Shown one piece after another: positions 55,669 to 62,851 of a stretch of DNA of 64,000 nucleotides. How positions within the stretch are numbered: position 1 is the first letter of the stretch; each line of letters opens with the position of its first letter. The DNA comes from Gloeocapsa sp. PCC 7428 (lineage in GTDB: Bacteria; Cyanobacteriota; Cyanobacteriia; Cyanobacteriales; Chroococcidiopsidaceae): positions 1 through 64,000 of the forward strand of contig NC_019745.1 of the NCBI RefSeq assembly GCF_000317555.1, read 5' to 3'. The translations under genes and the position numbers were made by a program. The notes under the pieces were generated by a model that did no database searches, was not told the origin of the DNA, and was given only the letters and a program-made list of their open reading frames with translations.

Positions 55669-55699
55669 AAAAATCCGTCAAGGGCGCAAAAAAATCCGT
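55667..55699 (+). promoter_or_regulatory. 12-bp direct repeats, putative AraC-type operator
   Basis: AAAAAAATCCGT occurs at 55667-55678 and again at 55688-55699, a period of 21 bases (two helical turns), just after the regulator stop and about 110 bases before the receptor start. Tandem half-sites at this spacing are typical of AraC-family operators. A one-base-different copy (AAAAAATTCCGT) is at 62729-62740, before the second receptor. Confidence 0.65.
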
Positions 55700-55806
55700 T
55701 TGGGATTGAGTGCGATCGCTTAAACTTTCATCACTTCCTGTAATCTTCTTGAAATGGGTTATCAATTAAGCCTGTTACCAATCAGGCTTTGGTGTGCGAG
55801 GAGATT

Positions 55807-58356
55807 ATGTGGCAGCAAACGAAACTTTTGATGATTGCGTGTTTAGCAGGATTACCGTTGGTATTAGTAAATTCAGTTTGGGTAGCAACTGCAAGTGAAT
55901 TGCAGCAAGTTCAAGCTCAAATTCCGAATCTTCGTCTCATTCAAGTTACGGGAGTGCAGCTAAATCCTACTACACAGGGAATTGAAGTTGTTCTAGAAAC
56001 TACCGCAGCATTAAACCCTGAAACCTTTGTTGAAGAGAATACGTTAATTGCAGACATCCCTAATGCAGTGCTGTTATTGCCTGAAGGTGAAGAGTTTCAA
56101 GCCACACCAGCGGCAGGAATTGCATCGGTCAGCGTCACAAATCTAGAGGGTAATTATGTTCGAGTCGCAATTACAGGCGTGGATGCACCACCAACAGCAG
56201 AGGTAACAACGGCAGCACAACGCTTGGTATTAAGTGTTACTCCAGCAACGCTAGCAACCGAAGACGAAGCAATTGAAATAGTGGTGACAGCGACACGCAC
56301 TGAAGAACAAGTAGAAAATGTGCCGCGATCAGTTACGGTGATTGAACGCGAAGAAATTCAGCAACAAGCAACCGTTTCGAGAAACTTGCAAGATATTTTA
56401 GGCAATCTTGTTCCTGGGTTTGGACCGCCAACGCAAGGAGTGAATCTATTTGGACAGAGTTTTCGCGGACGCGCACCGCAAGTTTTAATCGATGGTGTGC
56501 CGATACGTTCTAATCTTTCTACGGTTCAAGCAAGAGATTTGAGAACAATCGATCCCGCAGCGGTTGAGCGCGTTGAAGTTGTGCGCGGTTCCTCAGCAAT
56601 TTATGGTGATGGTGGTACTGGTGGTGTAATTAATATCATTACCCGACAACCGAGTGAGGAGTTTACTTCTACAGTAGAACTAGGAGTTACTGCGGCTGCG
56701 GGTGGTGGCGATTCTTTCTTACTAGGTGAAAGTTTTGGGAATTATTTAGAGTACGGTATCTCTGGAACCGAAGGAAATTCCAACTATTTATTGTCGCTCT
56801 CACGCAATCAAAATCGGGGATTTTTCAGTGCAGAAGGCGATCGCCTACCGTCAATTGGCGTTGATGAAACTGAGACTTTGAACGTTCTTGGTAAATTTGG
56901 AGTTAATTTCAACGACGAGCAACGCCTACAAGTAACCTTTGACCACTACGACGATCGCGACAATAGTAATTATATTTCTGATCCAATCGTACTAGATCCT
57001 CCTGGTACTCAAACAGCGCGCGCTTTAAGACAACCCGATCCAGATTACATCGGGCGTAGCGAACCTAGAAATCTCAATACAGTTCTTAGTTTGAACTACT
57101 CGCACGATAATGTATTTGGTAGCCGCGTTCAAGCGCAAGCCTACTACCGCAATAACCGCTATCTCTCTAGTGGTAGTGATTTTCGACCTTTTGGCGATAC
57201 AAATCCTGGAGTGAGTGCGCAAGAAAACGAGAAAGAACAATTCGGAACTAGGCTACAAATCGAAACTCCTTTATCCGAAACTTTAAGTTTACTGTGGGGT
57301 GCTGACTACGCCGATGAAAATGTTTCTATTGTTATTGAGGGCTTTGACGAAGCTGAGTTTGATAGCAGCGGTAGCAGAATTTTTCGCAAAGTTGATGAAT
57401 TTATTTGGGTGCCGAACTATAACTTTAACAGCCTTGGTTTATTTGCGCAGTTGCAGTGGAATCTGAATGAAACTTGGTCTTTCAATGGTGGTTTACGCTA
57501 CGAACGTTTTGGCTTAAACGTTGATGACTATACCGTTCTTACTTTTACTGAAGACCCTGGTCAAGCGATTGAAGGTGGAAATGTTAATTTTGACGACGTT
57601 GTTTTTAATCTTGGTGCTGTTTACAACGTTACGAATCAGATTAGTTTGTTTGCCAACTTTGCACAAGGTTTTTCTGCACCTGATTTTGGTCGATTATTGC
57701 GTAATCCGCCTGACGGGTTCACATCACTAGAACAGGATCTAGACGTAACTCGACCTCAACAGATTAATAATTACGAACTGGGAATTCGTGGTAATTGGTC
57801 TAATATACAACTATCACTTGCAGGTTTTTACAGTGAATCTGACTTGGGTGTAACCGTTACACCATCAGCAGGGAGACTGGCGACAGTTTCGCGCGAACCA
57901 CAAAATATCTATGGTTTAGAAGCTACGCTTGATTGGCAACCAGGCGCAGGCTGGGGACTTGGTAGTGGACTTAGTTGGGTGGAAGGCGAAGCTGAGAACG
58001 AAGATGGTAAGTATATAGCGCTCAACAGTGGTATTATTCAGCCGTTGAAATTGACGGCTTACGTTGAACATGAAACAGATTTTGGTTGGCGTAATCGGTT
58101 ACAGGCGCTGTATGTTGGCGATCGCGATCGCGCTTTTGAGGCTGGAGTCGATCCGGTAGCGCTAGGTAACTACATCACGCTAGATTTAATCAGCAGTATT
58201 CCCTTAGCAGGTGGAAGACTTTCGCTCAGTGTCGAAAATCTACTCAATGAGCAATACGTTCCCGCCATATGGCAGTATTTTGCTGGCTTTGCAGATACAG
58301 ATAACATCCCTGCTAGAGGGAGAACAATTCGACTTGGTTATTCAATTGAATGGTAA
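55807..58356 (+). CDS. TonB-dependent siderophore receptor with AMIN domain
   Basis: About 849-residue outer-membrane receptor. It has a signal peptide, an AMIN domain (about 35-145; VTGVQLNPTTQGIEVVLETT), then the TonB box (EIVVTATRTEEQ), a plug with QVLIDGVPIRSN and VVRGSSAIYGDGGTGGVINI, and a beta-barrel ending RGRTIRLGYSIEW. I chose ATG 55807, preceded by GAGGAG. Imports ferric siderophore with energy from TonB-ExbBD, which are not in the window. It is followed by a siderophore-binding lipoprotein. Confidence 0.95.
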   Translation: MWQQTKLLMIACLAGLPLVLVNSVWVATASELQQVQAQIPNLRLIQVTGVQLNPTTQGIEVVLETTAALNPETFVEENTLIADIPNAVLLLPEGEEFQATPAAGIASVSVTNLEGNYVRVAITGVDAPPTAEVTTAAQRLVLSVTPATLATEDEAIEIVVTATRTEEQVENVPRSVTVIEREEIQQQATVSRNLQDILGNLVPGFGPPTQGVNLFGQSFRGRAPQVLIDGVPIRSNLSTVQARDLRTIDPAAVERVEVVRGSSAIYGDGGTGGVINIITRQPSEEFTSTVELGVTAAAGGGDSFLLGESFGNYLEYGISGTEGNSNYLLSLSRNQNRGFFSAEGDRLPSIGVDETETLNVLGKFGVNFNDEQRLQVTFDHYDDRDNSNYISDPIVLDPPGTQTARALRQPDPDYIGRSEPRNLNTVLSLNYSHDNVFGSRVQAQAYYRNNRYLSSGSDFRPFGDTNPGVSAQENEKEQFGTRLQIETPLSETLSLLWGADYADENVSIVIEGFDEAEFDSSGSRIFRKVDEFIWVPNYNFNSLGLFAQLQWNLNETWSFNGGLRYERFGLNVDDYTVLTFTEDPGQAIEGGNVNFDDVVFNLGAVYNVTNQISLFANFAQGFSAPDFGRLLRNPPDGFTSLEQDLDVTRPQQINNYELGIRGNWSNIQLSLAGFYSESDLGVTVTPSAGRLATVSREPQNIYGLEATLDWQPGAGWGLGSGLSWVEGEAENEDGKYIALNSGIIQPLKLTAYVEHETDFGWRNRLQALYVGDRDRAFEAGVDPVALGNYITLDLISSIPLAGGRLSLSVENLLNEQYVPAIWQYFAGFADTDNIPARGRTIRLGYSIEW

Positions 58357-58393
58357 TAAGTCAAGAGTATTTATTACCATTACCTAAAAGAAA

Positions 58394-59386
58394 ATGCGTT
58401 TGATTAAGCCGTTAATAATTATATTCACCAGCTTTGCGATCGCGGGTTGTGGTATCAACGCGCCGCGTAGTGTCGTTTCTAGTAAAGACGCGGTTGAGTC
58501 GTGTAAAGTCATTGAACACGATTTAGGCAATACGGAAATTTGCGGACTACCTCAAAAAGTCGTCGCGGTTGATCCTCATATGCTTGACTTAATGCTGTCG
58601 CTTGGTATTCAGCCTGTAGGTTTTGCAGAAGTTGAGGCGGCGATTGTTGGCTCGCCTAAGTTGGGCGAACAAATGACACAAATTAAATATTTAGGCGATC
58701 GCATTACCAGTCATCCAATTTATATTGGAACGCGCAACCAGCCCTCTTTAGAAACAATTTTGCGACTGAAACCCGACTTAATTTTAGGAGAGTTGGGCGT
58801 ATCTTCGTACCGCAACTTAGAAAAAATTGCACCTACGTTGTTTCCCTTTAAAGATTTTGATAACTATCAATGGCAGCAAACTTTACTCAAGTTAGGGCAA
58901 GTATTTGAGCGCGAACAGCGTGCTAAACAAATAATTATTGAACACAATCAACGCATTGCTCAAGCAAAAGCTAAGCTTGCCAATATTACTCAAAACTCAA
59001 AGTTGCTGCTTTTAGGAATGTCGGAACTCGGCACAATTGGAGTATTAAATGCTCGGACTTTTCCAGGGGCTTTGCTTGAAGAACTCGGTTTTGAGCTTGT
59101 TATCCCCAAGCAGGTAAGCGCTGATCCTAATACGGATGCAACAATCTCGCTAGAAGTTCTGCCACAACTTGATGCTGATATTATTATTGTGACAACATTC
59201 AATAAGACACCGCAAGTAGAAAAGATTTGGCAACAAAATTTGATTTTGCGATCGCTCAAAGCAAGTCAAAATAATCGAGTTTACTTTGTTGATTATCAAT
59301 TATGGGGGCGTATTCGCGGACCAATCGCTGCTGAATTGATGATCGAGCAGATGCAAATGTTACTTGAAAATGTAGTGAGAAGTTAA
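58394..59386 (+). CDS. Iron-siderophore ABC transporter substrate-binding lipoprotein
   Basis: 330-residue FecB/FhuD-like periplasmic binding protein. The N-terminus IIFTSFAIAGCGI carries a lipobox with Cys at about 19. Helical-backbone features such as EICGLPQKVVAVDPHMLDLM and RLKPDLILGELG fit cluster VIII binding proteins. It lies 37 bases after the receptor, so they are one operon. The permease and ATPase genes are not adjacent, so they must be elsewhere. Confidence 0.93.
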   Translation: MRLIKPLIIIFTSFAIAGCGINAPRSVVSSKDAVESCKVIEHDLGNTEICGLPQKVVAVDPHMLDLMLSLGIQPVGFAEVEAAIVGSPKLGEQMTQIKYLGDRITSHPIYIGTRNQPSLETILRLKPDLILGELGVSSYRNLEKIAPTLFPFKDFDNYQWQQTLLKLGQVFEREQRAKQIIIEHNQRIAQAKAKLANITQNSKLLLLGMSELGTIGVLNARTFPGALLEELGFELVIPKQVSADPNTDATISLEVLPQLDADIIIVTTFNKTPQVEKIWQQNLILRSLKASQNNRVYFVDYQLWGRIRGPIAAELMIEQMQMLLENVVRS

Positions 59387-59396
59387 AAATTAGCGT

Positions 59397-60041
59397 TCAA
59401 TTGTTTGCTACTATTCTTCCCCACCGCTTCAATACTCGCAAAACCTCATATAAATCATTGCCACGATTTAGCAGTGAAAAGACATCTGACAAAGCATATT
59501 GAGGAACATTCGCTTGTACCAATTTAATAAATAAAAACTCGCTGCCATTTAAAACAACTCCAAAGGCAGGTTTTTCTTGATTTGGACGTGCCAGCATATA
59601 AGCTAAAGTTTGAGGAATTGCCTTAGTTAAAGAAAACTCAGAATTCTTGGCTTCAATTACACTTACCCAAAGTTGTCCTTGAATCACTAGTACATCAATA
59701 CTGCCTTGAATCACCTCTCCCTCATCTATCGCCGCAACCTTCACCTCATTTTCTCCATCAACTCGGAAGGGAGGTTCGTAAAATCCTGCCAAATCTAGCA
59801 GTGGAGATAGTACCGCCATTTTGACGATGCTTTCCATCACTGGGTACTCTAGTAAGTAGAGATAATTTCGTTTCACTCGGTCTAAAGCTTGTCGTTCGAC
59901 AGCGGTTAGTTCTGGTAACTCATCTAGCCATTCGCGAAAAAACTGGTCGTCCTCAACGCGCTGTAACCCAAATTTTGTCTTCAAATCATGAAGCTTAACT
60001 TTTCTCGCAGCGATCGCTTGTGTCATATATACTTGATTCAC
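59397..60041 (-). CDS. HsdR-N-like PD-(D/E)XK protein
   Basis: 214-residue protein resembling the N-terminal nuclease domain of type I restriction enzymes. GSIDVLVIQGQLWVSVIEAK (about 112-131) supplies the D...ExK catalytic motif; an upstream Glu lies in LEYPVMESIV. The start is GTG at 60041, overlapping the Uma2 stop in the sequence GTGA; an ATG at 60026 is the alternative. Stand-alone members are common in cyanobacteria; no methylase is near, so true restriction is unlikely. Confidence 0.72.
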   Translation of the reverse strand: MNQVYMTQAIAARKVKLHDLKTKFGLQRVEDDQFFREWLDELPELTAVERQALDRVKRNYLYLLEYPVMESIVKMAVLSPLLDLAGFYEPPFRVDGENEVKVAAIDEGEVIQGSIDVLVIQGQLWVSVIEAKNSEFSLTKAIPQTLAYMLARPNQEKPAFGVVLNGSEFLFIKLVQANVPQYALSDVFSLLNRGNDLYEVLRVLKRWGRIVANN

Positions 60042-60826
60042 CCTATATTAAGCTGCTGTACTTGCTCTACCGATAAATTCAACACTTGAGCCACTTGTTC
60101 TACACTAAGTCCCATTGCTAGCATTTGAGGAATTGCGTTGCGAATCGATTGTTCTGCTTGTTCTGCTCTTTGCTGTGCTTGCTTTGCTTTTCGCTGTGCG
60201 TCTTCTTCAGGTAAAGGAACCAACATTCCCTCTGGCGTAAAAAAGCGTAACTGTCGCTGATGAATTCCGACATACAGTTCTAATTGCTGACTCCAAAGCC
60301 AGCCTTGGGGTGTAGGAACAATCTCTTGATACTGTCCGCCGACTAAGCAAAATCCGGCAAACTCTAGTGTATCAGGGCTAAACCAGAAGTAGACTGGAAC
60401 CCGCCAGACGTTTTGATAAAGTTCTTTCTTAAAACCGCGATCAACTGCGGCTGTCGAGTCTGATAATAACTCAATAATTACATTAGGATACTTCCCGCCT
60501 TCATGCCAAACAACCCAACTTCTGCGATCTTTCTTCTCAGTTCCTAAAACAACGAAAAAATCAGGACCTCGAAAGTATTCTGACGTTTTTTGATTAGGGC
60601 TATAATAAACAGTCAAGTTACCTGCGGCATAAAAATCGGTGCGTGAAGCGGAGCTATCCCGAAGGGAATCGCGCCACCACCACTTAATGAGGCGAATTAG
60701 CAAGTCAATTTGTTCTCGATGGCGATCGCTTTCCAAGGGTGGTTCATTACTCCACAAGTTTTCGTCTGGAAAAATTATGGCTTCTGTGGCGATCTGAGTC
60801 GAAGTAACCACCTGGGGCTGAGACAT
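60038..60826 (-). CDS. Uma2-family PD-(D/E)XK protein with in-frame insertion
   Basis: 262-residue Uma2 (DUF820) protein. Conserved features are FRGPDFFVVLG (Asp) and KYPNVIIELLSDS then a Lys in FKKELYQNVW. The C-terminus has an A/Q/K-rich coiled coil and a repeated motif, LSVEQVAQVLNLSVEQVQQL. After WWWRD the protein has an extra SLRDSSAS encoded by a palindromic repeat (60641-60675). Translationally coupled to the HsdR-N-like gene. Biological role of Uma2 genes is uncertain. Confidence 0.82.
   Translation of the reverse strand: MSQPQVVTSTQIATEAIIFPDENLWSNEPPLESDRHREQIDLLIRLIKWWWRDSLRDSSASRTDFYAAGNLTVYYSPNQKTSEYFRGPDFFVVLGTEKKDRRSWVVWHEGGKYPNVIIELLSDSTAAVDRGFKKELYQNVWRVPVYFWFSPDTLEFAGFCLVGGQYQEIVPTPQGWLWSQQLELYVGIHQRQLRFFTPEGMLVPLPEEDAQRKAKQAQQRAEQAEQSIRNAIPQMLAMGLSVEQVAQVLNLSVEQVQQLNIG
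60641..60675. repeat. Palindromic repeat inside the first Uma2 gene
   Basis: GTGCGTGAAGCGGAGCTATC followed by CCGAAGGGAATCGCG; the inner hairpin is TCCC-GAA-GGGA. This is a repeat word I know from many cyanobacterial intergenic regions, here within a reading frame. Confidence 0.75.
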
Positions 60827-60963
60827 AACCGCGATTCCTGGCGCTGTTTTTTTATCCTATCCTAAATTTTCAGGTGAGTAGTGGAGAGTAGAGAGTTGTA
60901 TTCTTAGTTCAAGTGATGCTGCTGTTCTCTATGCCTGAAAATCAAAACTGCGTTGTTATAGAA

Positions 60964-60984
60964 GATAATTAATGAGAATCTATC
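60964..60984. promoter_or_regulatory. Fur-like site upstream of the second AraC gene
   Basis: GATAATTAATGAGAATCTAT with C following is close to the GATAATGATAATCATTATC Fur consensus, 40 bases before the regulator start. Its AATGAGAAT core matches the site at 54617-54640. Confidence 0.5.
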
Positions 60985-61023
60985 TTATTAAGTGCAACAA
61001 CACTTCAGGAATGCAATCAAATT

Positions 61024-61986
61024 ATGTCTCTTATTCTCTCAGATCGAGATTTAAAAACTTCTTACCCCAGCAGCTACGAATTGAGCGTGAAGTGTTCTCA
61101 ATCGGTTAGTTCGGCTTATAAACGATCAATTAATCTTGGTCATGGGTTGCATTTACTTGTACGCAACTATCAACTCAAAGAACCTTTACTTGAAGAGATT
61201 ATCTATACCTACTCAGCAGTTGAACTTGAGTTTGGGTTCAACCTGGCTGGTAAGCCGCATCAAACGAGTCGTTTTAGCTATCCAGGTAGTTTTTTACAAT
61301 TTGAGCGAACAAATTCTCGGACAGTGATAGGAGAGTGGTTTCCAGGACGAATTCTCAAGATCGATCTGCATCTCACTGCGCCGCAAGATAGTGAAAAACT
61401 CAGTTCAATGCAGATGGAATTACTACCACTAGAGTTACGACAACAACTCGAAAATCCAGATGAAGAATTTTATACCGATTTAGGTGTCCTCACACCAGAA
61501 GTTCACTTAGTGTTACAGCAAATTCTCAATTGTCCATATCAAGGAGAAATTGAGCAAATTTATTTGCAAGCTAAAGCACTAGAATTGATTGCATTACAGT
61601 CAGCCTATATTCTAAAGCATCGCGATCGCAACCAACTCGTTAAGCTGAAATCTTCTGATGTTGATCGCCTTTATCATGCTAGAGATGTATTGATAAATAA
61701 TGCTGAAAGTCCGCCTTCATTAATTGATTTAGCACGCTTAGTGGGGATGAATGACTGTACATTTAAACGCGGATTTCGGCAAGTTTTTGGTACAACAGCT
61801 TTTGGTTATCTCCGAAAACACCGAATGGTTCAAGCACGGCAATTACTATTAGAAAATAAAATGAGTATTGCTGAAGTGGCGTGTACAGTTGGCTATTCGC
61901 ATCCTGGCTATTTTGCTGCTGCATTTCGTCGCGAGTTTGGAATCAATCCTAGTTCTTTGCGGCGTGATATTTCGGCTTGTGACTAA
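61024..61986 (+). CDS. AraC-family regulator (PchR-like), paralogue
   Basis: 320-residue regulator with the same layout as the one at 54697: N-terminal effector domain, then SPPSLIDLARLVGMNDCTFK, GFRQVFGTTAFGYLRK and MSIAEVACTVGYSHPGYFAA. The identical GFRQVFGTTAFGYL block shows the two are duplicates. It is followed by a Uma2 gene and then a second AMIN-type receptor, which it presumably controls. Confidence 0.9.
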   Translation: MSLILSDRDLKTSYPSSYELSVKCSQSVSSAYKRSINLGHGLHLLVRNYQLKEPLLEEIIYTYSAVELEFGFNLAGKPHQTSRFSYPGSFLQFERTNSRTVIGEWFPGRILKIDLHLTAPQDSEKLSSMQMELLPLELRQQLENPDEEFYTDLGVLTPEVHLVLQQILNCPYQGEIEQIYLQAKALELIALQSAYILKHRDRNQLVKLKSSDVDRLYHARDVLINNAESPPSLIDLARLVGMNDCTFKRGFRQVFGTTAFGYLRKHRMVQARQLLLENKMSIAEVACTVGYSHPGYFAAAFRREFGINPSSLRRDISACD

Positions 61987-61988
61987 AA
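61973..61988 (+). repeat. Direct repeat flanking Uma2, left copy
   Basis: CGGCTTGTGACTAAAA, covering the last codons of the AraC gene; an exact copy is at 62717-62732. After it both copies continue with TTCGTTGC or TTCCGTTGC. Confidence 0.8.
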
Positions 61989-62057
61989 TTCGTTGCTTGG
62001 GTCATGGCGATCGCGCGATCGCAGATAATCATATTAGAAGTCGTAAGGACAGATTCA

Positions 62058-62669
62058 ATGAATAGTGTTGTCCTCAATCTGGAACCAATTGCACATTTAA
62101 GCGATGAGCAATTCTATCAACTGTGTGTTGCTAATTGCGATTTAAGCTTGGAAATGAGTGCCGCAGGAGAATTAATTATTGTGCCGCCAGTTGGAGGAGA
62201 AAGTGGCAATCGAGAAGCAGACTTGATTACAGACTTAAATAATTGGAACCGTCAAACAGAATTAGGCAAAGTTTTTAGTTCGTCAACAATTTTCATTCTG
62301 CCCAACGGTGCAAAGCGTTCTCCTGATGCGGCATGGGTAAAATTAGCGCGCTGGGAAGCTTTAACACCCGAACAGCGCAAAAAATTTCCACCGCTTGTCC
62401 CTGATTTTGCGATTGAACTACGAAAAGTGCGTTGCGGGGGTTCCCCCCGTTGTAGCACCTTTTCAAGAGAGCGTTCCGAGACGGATCGACTGCAAACTAT
62501 TCAAGCCAAAATGCAGGAATACATTGAAAATGGTTTGCGTTTGGGCTGGCTGATTAATCCTCAAGATCAGCAAGTAGAAATCTATCGTTCCCAAGCTGTA
62601 GAAGTCGTTCAAATGCCAGCAATACTCTCTGGTGAAGATGTTTTACCTGGTTTTGAGTTGCCAGTGTAG
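62058..62669 (+). CDS. Uma2-family protein with in-frame palindrome
   Basis: About 203-residue Uma2 (DUF820) protein: LSDEQFYQLCVANCDLSLEM, IIVPPVGGESGNREADLITD, RSPDAAWV (Asp) and PPLVPDFAIELR (Glu), then MQEYIENGLRLGWLINPQDQ. Between the catalytic Glu strand and TDRLQTIQ lies an abnormal KVRCGGSPRCSTFSRERSE from a GC-rich palindrome (62435-62449). The ATG at 62058 follows AAGGA. It sits between an AraC gene and a receptor, within a direct repeat. Confidence 0.82.
   Translation: MNSVVLNLEPIAHLSDEQFYQLCVANCDLSLEMSAAGELIIVPPVGGESGNREADLITDLNNWNRQTELGKVFSSSTIFILPNGAKRSPDAAWVKLARWEALTPEQRKKFPPLVPDFAIELRKVRCGGSPRCSTFSRERSETDRLQTIQAKMQEYIENGLRLGWLINPQDQQVEIYRSQAVEVVQMPAILSGEDVLPGFELPV
62435..62449. 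repeat. Palindrome CGGGGG-TTC-CCCCCG inside Uma2
   Basis: A 6-bp perfect GC stem flanked further out by GTGC (62427-62430) and GCAC (62455-62458). It lies inside the coding region of the second Uma2 gene, and the frame remains open. Confidence 0.8.
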
Positions 62670-62716
62670 CTTCTTGAGTGCAAAGAAGTAGAGGAGAATA
62701 GATAGTCAAGTTGTTC

Positions 62717-62732
62717 CGGCTTGTGACTAAAA
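62717..62732 (+). repeat. Direct repeat flanking Uma2, right copy
   Basis: Exact copy of 61973-61988, here outside any gene, about 120 bases before the second receptor. It is the 3' end of an AraC-type stop region without the gene. Confidence 0.8.
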
Positions 62733-62851
62733 AATTCCGTTGCGTAGCAGACGCGATCGCCCAAATCACTTTATAGTTTGCTTTAGCTTTGTTGCAAAGA
62801 GTTTGCAATCAGCTTGACAGCGCGAGTGATATTGAGTGTGGGCGTGAGGGA

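Noticed and set aside
59397-60826. Restriction-modification system
   Set aside because: No methyltransferase or specificity gene is adjacent; these are stand-alone PD-(D/E)XK proteins.
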